A stretch of 64,000 nt of DNA from Phytophthora sp. 'mugwort' (taxonomy: Eukaryota > Oomycota > Peronosporomycetes > Peronosporales > Peronosporaceae). Below the pieces are notes generated by a model. That model was given only the letters and a program-made list of their open reading frames with translations. It was not told the origin of the DNA and did no database searches. Positions 22,173-33,264 of this stretch are shown here, in pieces (position 1 is the first letter of the stretch; every line of letters begins with the position of its first letter). A program made the position numbers and the translations under genes. The stretch lies in NCBI GenBank assembly GCA_033558025.1, contig JAUCEF010000008.1:2232001-2296000 (forward strand), in the 5' to 3' direction.

Positions 22173-23392
22173 GTGGCTGCAACCCAACAGTCTGAGATGG
22201 AGGAGGGGAGCGATGAAGAAGCCAGGGCAGAGGTTTCCGACGGGGAGTCAAAGACGGAGGCGACGAGGCAAAGTAGAACAGCGACAGTAGATGGCCAGGC
22301 GGAAGGTGCAGCGCAGGCCCAGACGCAAAAACCACCATCACGTAGTGAGCGACACGAGGATGGCTCCCAAGAGGACATGTTTACAGCGCTAGTGGAAGGG
22401 ATGAGGGACGCACCGCGGGAGGGTCACCTTGAGGCATGGACAACGACCATCAGACAGATGTATACAGAGACCACAAGCGGGGTGCAAGTGTACAAGGAGG
22501 CATTGCCGAGTAATCGGCAAAGGTACCCTAAGCTCACAGGACCGGAAGTCAACAGCCTGCTACAATTGTTTGAGCACGCATGCGTCAAAGGACAGAACGG
22601 GCAGCCGGAGTGGACTCGACTCCTCCAAACGATCTTAAGGGACTTGTATCACACCAAGTGGGCCTTTAAGGAACTTGTGCGAAGCAGATAAGCCAGGTCA
22701 AGTGGGCGCAAGCGCCGGCTTTGACGCAATGGGCTAACAAGGTGAAGCGAGGAGCACAAGAGGCAGGAGCAACCGTCTCCCCGCTTTCACAGCAAGCCTA
22801 CGAGAACGTGATGTTCAATCCAGCGCGATACACGCCGGCCATAATGCAGAAACTTCGGAAGTTGTGCGAAAGCAGTCAACATCAGTCCTCCGGATGGAGA
22901 TTGCGGGCAGGTACTGATGACGAATGGACAGTCATAGGGAGGCTTGCAGAGGGCTCGATAGTGCGTCGGCAGATGCCGGAGATCATTCGGACACTGTTAG
23001 TGGGACCAGAGAGGCTGCGTCTGTACAATACGATTCAAGCTCAAGTTGAAGGAGAACTGGTGTTGCACCTACAACGCCACCACGTAGTACGCGTGAGTTA
23101 ACAGACAACGAAAGCACTAACGTGGGCCATCCTGGGGTCAGCCGACTTGGCAAGGGTCAACTTAGCGGCATTGCACGCCATGATCAGACAGACCAAGACG
23201 ATCGGGTATGATAAAGTGACGAAAACGATTCATTTCTATTTATTCACCCGAGAGACGGCAATGAAGCATCAGGAGGTCAGAGTACCGTACAGGGGGCAAT
23301 TTACCAACTCCACAATGTCCACCAGAACCGCGGTGGCACGATATGAGACCGCCAAAAGGGGCCCGACGGACAGCAACACCGGCGGCAGTTAG
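22173..23392 (+). pseudogene. N-terminal half of a LINE ORF1 (same family as the 26.8-34.65 kb element)
   Basis: An acidic Gln/Glu-rich N-terminus (22173-22400) leads into helical segments (LTGPEVNSLLQLFEHACVKG; YHTKWAFKELV), then after a stop at 22689 QWANKVKRGAQEAG, RRQMPEIIRTLLVG, and after another stop at 23099 TWAILGSADLARVNLAALHA and IHFYLFTRETAMKHQEVRVP before the frame ends at 23392. From memory of oomycete LINE proteins, the RVPYRGQ end normally precedes the RRM/CCHC part that is seen on the opposite strand at 34.25-34.65 kb. Two in-frame stops and truncation make it a pseudogene. It probably bound RNA as a Gag-like ORF1. Confidence 0.5.
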
Positions 23393-24901
23393 AGTATGCC
23401 ATAGGGCTGAGAAATCTTACGCGTTTCAAGACGTAGGAAAATCGATATGCTTGATATCAAGCATCGAGTCTTGGCTTCATCATCCAATCCATCTAGCTCT
23501 CCTGTGTTCTACAGTAAGTCATTGTCGTGCTAATGGCGGCACCCACCTCCCATGACGACAGCGCGTCTCAGTGATTCTCTCGAGCTTGAACTTGATTTCC
23601 GTGACAGCGAATATAGTGAAAGAAATGAAAACAAAACGATATTACCAACATTCAATCACCGTAGGGTGTGCCAATCCAAATCCAGTTTGTCGGATAAAAG
23701 TAAAGTAACCATCATCAAAGCGTTAGTTAACTTTATATTTACGGATTCTGAAGCGCCTGTGTGTAAGGTGCTGTCACCACATCACCTCCCGCGATAACTC
23801 GGCCCCAGTGTGGTAGGGCACAGTTCAGGAGTTCAGGTACTTTGTTCGCCAATAGGCGATTATGAAGCCTTGAAGCTCTTTACAGTTCGACTTGACGCCC
23901 AACTTACCATCCTTGACCACGAAGCTTTAAGACTTAAGATGGAACAGTTGAAATTTCGTACTCAAGAATGCTAGGCCGGATAGCATTAAACGACTAGGTG
24001 GAAGGGACGGTAGTGGCGACGAAAGGAAATCCAATAACCGTGACGAATATTAAACTTGTTTCTTATTTTTAGTTTGTTTGTTGACAGGAGAAATTAACGA
24101 CCGATAGAAAAGAAGGTGTCGGCAGCTACGCTGACCCTTACCTGTAAGAGCGACACCTCTCCCTAATCGCACTGGGGCACGTTGGAGTGCCCCCGTCCCA
24201 ACCGTGTCGCCCTTCTGAAATACGCCTCGAAGAATACCACCGTGTTTGCATGTCATCCGTCCTCAGCGTCGCCTCCGCAAGTGCCGTACAACCTGGGTTA
24301 ACGGTACGCGTCATCTCAACCCACGACGTGCGAGCCAAAGATGACCGTCGACCTCAGGTCATCGCGGTTATACAACCGTCTCCTCCGGGTCTCACAGTTG
24401 AACCTTCAAGCTGCCTAGCCCGGCCCCATACTGGCGACCAGCTCACATCGTTCAGTGTGCATCGCGGCTGGTATACCACATATCCGAACACTTACCACGA
24501 CATGAACACCGCCGCCCTCGGCGTTATCGCGTTTAGGGGCAACGCGCGAGTCTTGATCAATAAGAGTGGATGGACACACCACCGTCGGAGTGGCAGACCC
24601 TTGCCTGGGCAGTGTAGATGTAGTTGTGCCGACTGTGCCTGCCGTCCCTATAGTAGTAGTGTCAGGACCTCGATGTCGTCATACTGCCCACCCGCTTAGA
24701 AATTGTCGGGCACCTAAGCCTCCGCCTCACGCCGTTTAAAGGAAATCTCGTCCATTCGCGCCGATCACCTTCACAGACGCTCTTTCGCACATCTTTCAGG
24801 GTGTTGATCATGACAGTCAACGGTGAAGTCTTGTCGTATGCTTCGCATCCTCTGCTCTTCCTTCACCCTTGCATAACGCAGCCAGTCAGGAGCACTTCCA
24901 G
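23393..24901. other. No recognisable gene
   Basis: Frames on both strands (for example plus strand 23552-23797 and 24187-24699) have no domain I can name, and their composition differs from the host genes. Probably decayed repeat sequence. Confidence 0.35.
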
Positions 24902-24964
24902 GAATTTGAATTTTTGAGTTTATCGCTCTGAGAGCCAAAGCGATAAACTCAAAAATTCAAATTC
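24902..24964. repeat. Perfect 26-bp inverted repeat with 11-bp loop
   Basis: Arm 1 is 24902-24927 (GAATTTGAATTTTTGAG... to TATCGCT) and arm 2 is 24939-24964, its exact reverse complement. The spacer is CTGAGAGCCAA. There are no mismatches. It could be a hairpin in RNA or a recent inverted duplication. It sits in A/T-rich DNA just past the 3' end of an unidentified minus-strand frame and could act as a terminator, but nothing proves that. Confidence 0.95.
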
Positions 24965-25958
24965 AAATCGTTCAGCGTCCTGATGGTAAGCACCACGCCG
25001 GGGCTACAGCATAGGAAGAATTCCAGGATATCGTTCGTCGCCATGGGGCATGCACAATGAACGAAAGGATCAGCAACAGTGTCCAACGATACCCCGCGCG
25101 ATCTCGTGTACGCGATCCCAGGTAGAAACGAGCGCTTCTGTCGCCGCCCGCCCATTCTTACCAAACGAACGATCTGCCCGAATAGACAGGTCGGGTATGT
25201 ACACGTAGAACGTGGCGTACATAAAGACCCACCACATACGGCACATATGCCCAAATCGACCGAAATTGGGTTCCACCTCGGTCAGCACTTGCATGGGAAT
25301 AGCAAATACAGCGCCCCAAAGGGCGTACGCATAAGTTGGTCCTCGCATACGACGAAGCTCATCGTCACGTAGCACTTCTTGATAGCGTTCAGGAACACCT
25401 TTCACATACCACCATGCATGCTCATCACTCTCCGAATCTCCAGTCCGAACGCCCATCCGACGCCTCAGAGACAACCCAAATTCCCACGCAGCACACTCCA
25501 ACACAGACCACAATTTCAGATCGGCAAACTTCATTAGCCCGGACAGATCATCGCGAACGTGCGTAGGCGATCATGTTAATCCACTTCTGCGCCCTCAGGT
25601 CGACCACACCCGCTCTCATAGGACGACTTTCTGCACCCTTCGTCAGCGCCCAGGTGCTAACCATCGTTTCGCGGCCACCAGTCGCACAGATAGCCATCCA
25701 ATTAATGATGCCGACCCGACAGAAAGACTGGACACCCGAAGGTGACGGATGGTAGAGAAGAGCAACGGTCCCGCTATAGTCTTTCCTCGTTCTCGAATTT
25801 CCCCTTTCCCAGCCAGTAACGCTTCGGATAAATCTCTGAGAAGGGTAAAACCGCTGGGAGCAACAGCCATCCGTCAAAATGGATAGCGCTTCGCCGAAGG
25901 GGAGGAAGCACTTCATACTCCAAGTTGCCGTTTCACCTCTAAGTCCACATTCCTCCAT
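24965..25958 (-). pseudogene. Unidentified large ORF remnant, minus strand
   Basis: Two long minus-strand frames, 25958-25548 and 25534-25070, join with a small frame change near 25,550. The pieces have natural composition with many aromatic residues: LPFGEALSILTDGCC, TGWERGNSRTRKDYSG, LRAQKWINMIAYARSR, FADLKLWSVLECAAWEFGLS, ESDEHAWWYVKG, YAYALWGAVFAIPMQ, GHMCRMWWVFMYATFY. I do not recognise a family. The regular Trp/Phe spacing suggests a real former protein, possibly a capsid-, Gag- or polymerase-like ORF of a mobile element. It has no neighbours that suggest a role and is broken. Confidence 0.35.
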
Positions 25959-26182
25959 CTCACAGTCGCCTTCAACGCCCGTAGATCGTCTCCAAGAGTG
26001 ACAATAGCTCCGACGAAGACAAGGAGCTATTGGATCAGCTGCGTGAGGTCTTCAAGGAGAAGGCCAATGCAAACAAAACAAGTCACCAGCCGCCCTCCAA
26101 GGACTAGCTTCTAGACGCTATGATTGCCTTCTTGTCGATATACCGCGAACACCTCCCTGTGAATGGAAGCTCGAGCGGTCAT

Positions 26183-26183
26183 C

Positions 26184-26272
<89 letters not shown>

Positions 26273-26301
26273 ATGTATGTATGTATGTATGTCTGTATGT
26301 A

Positions 26302-26368
<67 letters not shown>

Positions 26369-26692
26369 ATGTATGTATGTATGTATGTATGTATGTATGT
26401 ATGTATGTATGTATGTATGTATGTATGTATGTATGTATGTATGTATGTATGTATGTATGTATGTATGTATGTATGTATGTATGTATGTATGTATGTATGT
26501 ATGTATGTATGTATGTATGTATGTATGTATGTATGTATGTATGTATGTATGTATGTATGTATGTATGTATGTATGTATGTATGTATGTATGTATGTATGT
26601 ATGTATGTATGTATGTATGTATGTATGTATGTATGTATGTATGTATGTATGTATGTATGTATGTATGTATGTGTGTATGTGTGTGTGTGTGT

Positions 26693-26724
<32 letters not shown>
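26183..26724. repeat. Compound microsatellite (CTGT)n(ATGT)n(GT)n(CT)n
   Basis: About 540 bp: CTGT units to about 26270, a short ATGT patch, CTGT again to about 26366, uninterrupted ATGT units to about 26670, GT to about 26694, then CT to about 26724. The apparent reading frames here (Cys-Leu-Ser-Val or Tyr-Ile-His-Thr repeats) are artefacts of the 4-bp unit, whose 12-bp period keeps frames free of stops. The array starts about 70 bp from the LINE 3' coding end at 26791 and lies beyond its tail, so it may have grown from the LINE tail. Confidence 0.98.
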
Positions 26725-26729
<5 letters not shown>

Positions 26730-27273
26730 TATTTCAACAAATTTACAATCTGTCGCTTTTTTCTAGAGGGATTCAGAAAGTCTTACTTAGTTAGTTGCAA
26801 GATTTCTGGTATAGTTGTAGCCAGGTTAGCAAGACCGGTGCCTTATGGTCCCGTGCCTGAACGTGGACGGTCTTCTGGTTGTCCAGAAACCCTCTCGGTT
26901 CTTTTGTCAGAATATCGAGACACGCGTGAAGCTTGGCTCCTCGTATTGTTGTCTCTCCTCGTCGGTGGTCGCGCTTCGCGATCGCTGCCAGTTGTCGCAC
27001 TCCTGCCTCCCAAACCCTCCGCGCGCTCGCCTCCTGCGTGAGCTCTTCTTGTCTGAATACCCTGTTGGCTCGTTGCGTCCATAACTGTGTCAGTCCAATT
27101 GAACTGAAAATGCTCCATATCCTTGTCCATTCCGCCTCGAAACCGCATTGGTCGTCGGGATACCGCTGGTGCAAGAGTCTTCTGTTGGTCGCCGATATCT
27201 TCGGCGCCTTTCTTTGAGCGCAGTGGCGTTTCCAGTGTTCGATGTCGTACCCGTTCCATTGTTCCCCTATCCA

Positions 27274-27471
27274 CTAGCTGATGAGCACCTTCCACAGTGC
27301 TTGCGCCCTTGGACACGTCCAAAAAATGTGCTCGTATGTCTCTCGTTGCCCCTGACAGTTCGGTTTATCCTGACATGAGTTATTGTAAGGCCTCCCATTA
27401 TACCACAACTTTAGCTGATGCGTCGCTATTCTGCAGTTTGTCCACACTTGGTACTCGGACAGTCCACCCAT
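27274..27471 (-). pseudogene. LINE zf-RVT zinc region
   Basis: LSEYQVWTNCRIATHQLKLW is followed by NSCQDKPNCQGQRETYEHIF and WTCPRAQALWK: Cys-x5-Cys, then His-Ile-Phe-Trp-x-Cys, the zf-RVT pattern. It lies 3' of the RT, as expected. The remaining C-terminus (27174-26791) is helical and ends in a stop at 26791. Confidence 0.75.
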
Positions 27472-27609
27472 GACGCCACAGCTACGCCGACGTCTGGTTC
27501 ATCGCCGCTTCCTGCCATGTATTCTCCTTTGCTCGTGCTTGTAACCGTTTTGTGAGCTAGACTAGAAGGTCCCCAAAATCCTGCTTGCTGAGTTGATAGG
27601 GCCTCCTCT

Positions 27610-28143
27610 TCAGAGCCTCGAGTATGTGCTTGTGCTTATCTTCTCCGTTACTGCCCAAGGGTACCGATGAAGACTTTGATGCGCCTCCAAAACCAGTCCC
27701 TCCTTTTCCAGTTCCTTGCGATGAAAGGCCATGATTGCCCGTGGCCCCACCTGCACCGCCGGTAGTTTCCCCTGTATCGTCCAGTGAATCCCATCCTCCA
27801 ATTGGACCACGCGCACTTGGTGGACCTTATCACCGTCCTGTGCTAGAGGTGTCCCCGTGATGGTGCCCGGTCCTACGATGGTCCAGTCGTATTTGTCTAC
27901 TAACGGTGGCGGATTCCTGAGTACTGGCGGCGAGGTCATGTCCAGTCCTCCTCCCACCATGATCCCCGGCGAAGCTAGTATGATAGCCGTTGCCCAACGA
28001 CGGAGCTTCTTCTGCGAATGTCGTGCCGCTTCGTATCCTCTGCTGATTCCTCCAAACACGTACTCCTTTGGCCCTGTCCGCTGGATATGTAGCTCTTGTA
28101 TGATAGTGTCCTTCAGGCGGTCATACTGACTGGGTATTAACAT
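27610..28143 (-). pseudogene. LINE ORF2 C-terminal segment of unknown fold
   Basis: 177 open codons between the connection region and the zf-RVT: YDRLKDTIIQELHIQRTGPK, SRGYEAARHSQKKLRRWATA, DKYDWTIVGPGTITGTPLAQ and GIHWTIQGKLPAVQVGPRAI. Trp-rich beta-like repeats suggest a substrate-binding extension of the element's polymerase protein. I know no named domain. It is in frame for its whole length, unlike its neighbours. Confidence 0.5.
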
Positions 28144-28522
28144 CTTGTGGTTCCTGTCTAGGATCCATGTATTGTTTGCGCATTTGAATGTGCTCCAGAC
28201 TTCTGATTTCCGGTGTCCAGAATTTGTCGGGTGCTTCTCTTGTCGGTAGTTGATCTGCGTAGCTGAGTACCCGTTCTGGCCCCTCCCACCAGCTTGCTGC
28301 TCGTTTCTCCCACCGGAGTTGATTTTCCTGACACCGGTGTCGTATCTGCGCCTCCTATCATTGTTGTGGTGCTAGCCTCTCCCCCAACGCCTCGCATAAT
28401 AGTCTTCCTGGTGTCCTCCTTGCCTGCCGTGATCGTCTGGACCCGGATGTCGCGGTGTCACTCTCTCCGCCTCTTCGCTGGCTTGCCCTCTGAAGGCCCA
28501 CTGCGTCCACGCCGCGGTATAC

Positions 28523-30440
28523 TCATCTGGCCTTCGTAGTAACCACCGCATAGCATGTTTGGTTCTCTCGCGTTTTAACTGCCACTCGCACTGAGATTAG
28601 CCCCACTCCCCCGGCTTTGCGTGGTGTATACAACAGCCCTGGATTGATCTTGTGTCTGGATGTCTCTGTTCTAGTCGAGTGATGCCACAGGTATTGATTG
28701 TACAGGTAATCCAGTTGCTGCTGCGCCCACTCGGGTAACTCGAAGGCGGCTGCGGTTACGAGTACCGCCGGGAGCACTATTGCATTTAGGATTAATACCC
28801 TGTTCTCGACATTTGTAGCCACCTTGGTCGCCGTAAGAAGTCTTGTTTTCACATTGCGTAGGTACTGCCCAGTTGCTATCCTCTAGCTGCTCTGCCCCCA
28901 TTTAATACCCCAGGTGCCGTGTCGTCTCGTTCACCCCTACTACCGCTATACCTGCATACTCTTTACATTCGATCGCCGTGTTTAAGGAAAATGATTTGAC
29001 TTTTGGCTGGCTGGACTTGAAGTCCTGACAGCTGACCAAACCTCTTCACTAACTGCAGCGCCGGAAAGATCTGGTGCGCGTATTGTAGAAATGGTCGAAT
29101 CATCCACGAACGCTGGGAATTTGTGCATTTCTTCGGGGTTTCCAGTTACTTGGAGGCCTTGAAGCCTTGGTTGCTGCACATCTGCCAGTCCCAGTATCCC
29201 TACGACAAGCAGAGACAGCAGCGGCGCTACTGGGCACGCCTGCCGGATACCCGAGCTGATTGGCATTGCCGCCGACATTATCCTATTCACCAGAAATCTT
29301 GCTGTTGTCCCTGCATGTAATTGCTCAATCAGTCGGATGAAGACTTTGGAAAACCCGAACTTTCGTAGAACATCTAGTAAAAATAAGGCCTATCCACCGT
29401 ATCATACGCCGTTTTGAAGTCTAGGAGTAGGATTAACCTGCTGAGATCTGCCGGCAATCTTATGTCTGGCGCTACCGAGACAGTTGGGCCAGCATCATCA
29501 CCACTGCTTTCTGCATTTGTCGTCCTTGGATAAAGCCTTCTGGCGTGTCCCCAATGATATGTGGGAGAATGATTTGAAGTCGGGTCCCCACCACCTTCGC
29601 GAAGGCTTTATACCCTGTCTGAAGTAGGGATATGAGTCTATAATCCATTGCGTCCTCTGAATCCCCATTCTTCCGTAATGGTATGATCAGCGCTTCAAGG
29701 AAGGACTGTGAAGGTTCCGCCCATTGCAGAATTTGGTTTGACACTGTCACCGGTGCTTCCACCATGATGGGGGATTGTCCTTGTAGAAATCGTGGTTAAG
29801 GCCGTCCGTTCCTACTGCTTCTTGCGCCGTAACTCCGTGATGGCCTGTAAGACTTCCTCTTCCGTTATCACCGCGGTCAGTCTATCATTCTCCTCTTTCG
29901 TTACCCATCTGCTCTCCGGTATGGTCACGAAGTCAGTTCGGCCTTCATCCGGTCGGGTGGGACCGATCCTTGACCTACCCTCGGATAGGAGTCCATTCAC
30001 TGGCGAATTTGTCCGCTGTGATTGCATTCCGTGGGAAGGGTTTCCCGTGGAGCGCTTTGATTTCCGTGACGTGCTGGTCTCGATCCCAATCCGAGACTTG
30101 CTTGAATTTCCATCTTAACGCCTCTGTTGTCCTCTCCAGGTGATTGCCTAGACAAATAAGATGTTCCTCCCTCATATCTTCCCGTTGGGCATGCTGCCAT
30201 TGAGCTCTCGTGAGAAGGTTCCTTACTCCTGATTTTACGAGCATAGCGAGTTCTGCGTTGTATCACTCGGGATTGACCCTCCGGATGCACTGGATGCTGA
30301 TCCTGACCGCTTCCTCCCAAGAGTCTGTCGTTGTACATTGCCCGATATGGTGCCCCTGTAATTCCGCCTGCAGCTCTTCGGCTACGCGTTCCTGCTGCCC
30401 CGTTTTGATCGGGTATGGTGTCCTTCCGGACGCCCCTCAC
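28523..30440 (-). pseudogene. LINE reverse transcriptase and connection region
   Basis: A pre-RT region (30244-29812) is followed by the RT: FLEALIIPLRKNGDSEDAMD, YRLISLLQTGYKAFAKVVGT and TPEGFIQGRQMQKAV (29700-29500), then SGIRQACPVAPLLSLLVVGI (29250) and motif C as FPAFVDDSTIS (about 29115-29080; the Asp pair is kept). The connection region has NRVLILNAIVLPAVLVTAA and GGVGLISVRV (28852-28560). Stops and shifts near 29,800, 29,470, 28,980 and 28,860 break it. Confidence 0.82.
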
Positions 30441-30639
30441 TTGATTTGGCTTCGTCGATCCTGGAGGTACAGCGTCACTTCCTGATGATCCGACTCTACA
30501 TGTGGCAGCTTCGCCTCAATGCATTGGACGACGTCCCCCATGTGTCTGGCACGTAAACCGATCAAGCCGGCTTGCAGTTTTTCCAGCCCAGAACGTAAAG
30601 TGTGCCATATTGTGACTTGGTGCTCCCTCCGGATGCCCT

Positions 30640-31737
30640 ACTAGATCCAGTGCGTCTTTTTTCCCGCTCCTATTGTCCGAAGGAGTGAGACGAGGGCCGG
30701 ACTTCCACTCCGTCCTGACGCTCTCTCCCCCAGTCTGTCCAGTAGCGGCAGTTGCACGCTGTTAAAATCGTCAGTCGATATCTCGGGTATATCTCCCCCC
30801 GCCCCCAGCTCATCGCTAAGTCCTGGAAGAAAACCTCTCTGCGGCGATTGGGCGCATAGATGTTCATTAATTTGACCCCTATCACTGTTCCAAACAGGTT
30901 GACAGGTTTCTGTCAACGCGTCTAAATGTCCTACGAAATGTTCGCGACACTATGACTGATACATAAGACAAACAAAAAGAACAGGCGAATGCCAGGGGCA
31001 GAAGCATTATGAAAAGGTTCGAGTCGGTGATCGAGTTATATTAAAATCTGAAATTCTATCTATACATGCAGTTTTTGCGGCCTTCAAAACGAAATTGCGT
31101 CAGCATTTCGTCAGGCCGTTCACGGTCGTGGCAAGAAGGGCCTAGCGTATACGCTCAACCTTCCGAAGAAGCTGCGCCCACATCCAATATTTTATGTGGG
31201 CTTGCTCAAACGGTACCGGGCCCGGAGCAGACGGGCGAGGAGGTGCTGGCGCCGCGCGAGACGCAGATGACAGGGACAGGGGGATCGGTTAAAGCCCCCG
31301 GCCGCAGTTGTAGGCCTATCTGCCTAGTCATTGTGGGTATTGTCCTCCATTATCTGCTTGTTTTGCCGCTGTTGGAGTGAGATGACATGCCACCCCGCCG
31401 GCTTGACCTGACACGACACTCCAAACGATATTCGCGGTTGGTCCGGGTTGTATTGTTGTCCATATACGCCGCCACTCGGATTCCAATTCCTCCGCTTCAT
31501 CCTCGGTGGCAACGTGAGTTTCCTGTAAGTACCACACTTCCGGTCTTTCCTTTAGTGATGTCGGCGCCAGGCTGCCATCCATCGACGTCTGTATTTTGCC
31601 GCGAAGCCTCTTACGTTCTGCGTTGTCACCCTCCAGCCTCTCTGTTTCTCTGTCCGGAGTAATCGCCACGACCGATCTTCCTGGTAATGGGCCTCGTCCT
31701 GCATATGATGCCCGAAGGTATCTGCCGCTCCTTCCAT
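30640..31737 (-). pseudogene. LINE APE endonuclease, split by insertion
   Basis: N-terminal part (31737-31340): VTTQNVRGFAAKYRRRWMA, PEVWYLQETHVATEDEAE with the catalytic-type Gln-Glu-Thr near 31520, and VWSVVSGQAGGVACHL. C-terminal part (30916-30670): VIGVKLMNIYAPNRRREVFF, the conserved Asn-Ile-Tyr-Ala-Pro strand. The two belong together, but 400 bp of foreign sequence on the other strand lies between. APE-like nucleases nick the target DNA to prime reverse transcription. Confidence 0.7.
30930..31330 (+). mobile_element. Nested Ty3/Gypsy integrase C-terminal fragment
   Basis: On the plus strand, DKQKEQANARGRSIMKRFES (30967-31030) leads through KLRQHFVRPFTVVARR (about 31090-31140) and AYTLNLPKKLRPHP to YVGLLKRYR (about 31195-31215). 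This is the end of a Ty3 integrase, the GPF/Y module. Frame shifts at least twice. It interrupts the LINE endonuclease, so it arrived later or through a patch repair. No LTRs flank it, so it is a fragment rather than a full insertion. It differs from the chromovirus at 54-62 kb (AYTIDLPKSMTTHPTFYVGR). Confidence 0.75.
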
Positions 31738-31779
31738 ATCTATAGAAGGTCGGGGCTGAGATGACAGCCGTACGCTGCC

Positions 31780-32426
31780 CTAGTACTCTAGTTCCCCATC
31801 CGCTTCTGGTTTTTCAAAAGCCTTTGTAAAGAACCGCGCGATCTCGGGCCAGTTGGCCTGATTGGCTAACGTATAGTACCACTCTCGGTATACTGGGTTC
31901 TTTTGGAGGAGCTGTATGTGCTGTTGTAGCTGGTCGTATGAGTGTAGGATACCCCGTGGAGTGCCTAGAAGTTCCTGTTTCTCTGTGGTGAAGACCACCG
32001 CGCACAGCAGGTGGCTACTAAGTTTGACCCGTCGTTTGGGGTCGCACAGTTTAGGACGGCATCCTTGGCGTATTTGATCTCCCGCATTCTCTTCCAGTCG
32101 TCCGCGTTGTCGACCAGCGGCTCTAGACTCAAGTTCGAACGCTCGTGTTGTGTCACCCTAATCCAATTGCCCAGCCACTGTTTTGTTTCCACCAAGGCCG
32201 TTCTCTGGCGGTACGCTCGTAGACTGACCTGCAAGCATTCTGTCCGCCAGTGACTGGCCCAGCGAACAAGGACCGCGTCATCTAGCGATTGTAAAAAAAC
32301 TCTCCCGGGTAACGAAACGTTTGCACGTGATGTAGCAAAGTAGTTGGCTCCAATTGCGCTACTCCTACCCATTCGGCCGTCGTCCTCCCTATCAATGGAT
32401 ATTTTCGTTGCGCGGTTGGATGCCAT
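31780..32426 (-). pseudogene. LINE-encoded module of unknown function
   Basis: From the ATG at 32426 (MASNRATKISIDREDDGRMG) a 150-codon frame runs to 31965, and in the next frame it continues as VFTTEKQELLGTPRGILHSY, YREWYYTLANQANWPEI and ends ELEY-stop at 31780. That makes about 215 residues, largely helical, with many Trp and Arg and no domain I know. A good start context and a clean end just before the endonuclease region suggest it was the last part of ORF1 or a separate small ORF of the element. Confidence 0.4.
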
Positions 32427-33264
32427 CTTGCGCTTAACTGGCCTTATTCACTTCTCCAATATGCTTCCCTCAGAGGAGTTGCCGGCTCCTGGAAACTGAG
32501 AAATTTGGTTACTCCATCGTCTTCCCCTTTACCCTTCTTGAGGACTGCTGCATTATGGATGTTTCTGACCGTAACCCCACTTGTTTTCTGTCATCAGGAG
32601 TCAGAATGTGCGTGCGCTCTTCATTGGCTGCCCCAGTTTGCGAATCACTGGCAGAGGCGTCTAAAATACTGTCAACTCCACCGAACCTTGTGAGCTGGGC
32701 GGTTAGTAGGTACTGTCACTGCATGGTTCTTGCGAGGCCTGGCTGTTCCCGTGATTGCCTTCGTCTCTTCATTCCTGAAAATGTCCGCTTCGTTATCTTC
32801 CTGGATACGCCTCCGCCATTGTTGTAGCACTACCGGGGAAACCTGATGTTCTGCATCAGGCAGATGGGTGCTGCTGCCTCGCCCTCCGCTACAACGGAGC
32901 TCAACATATCCCTTTGATCCTTCAGCGATAGATGTTCTCCACAGTATGACATGAACGATACCAGTTCATGGTGGCGAGCCGGGGCAGCATCCCTTAGGAT
33001 GAACTGCAATTGTTTTTTCAGCTCGTGATGACTGGTAAAGCCTGAAGACGTTCCCGTAGTGCGACCGCATCGCCGTCCAATCCTCCGGATCCCATGGCGA
33101 TGCCATTACTTCGTCTGAGTCCATCTGATGCGCGTTTCTCAGTCGCGCCTTGCCCTTCGCCGATGGCTTTTTATACGTTTGCTCCTCTCTGACGTTAGCT
33201 ACCTCCTGCGTGTGTGTGTCAGCTTCTTGCGCCTGGTCGGCCTGGACGACACGCTCTTGGTGAT

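Noticed and set aside
26111..26794. Four long overlapping frames on both strands with Cys-Val-Tyr-Met or Tyr-Ile-His-Thr repeats
   Set aside because: They are products of the 4-bp microsatellite, which has no stop in several frames; not genes.
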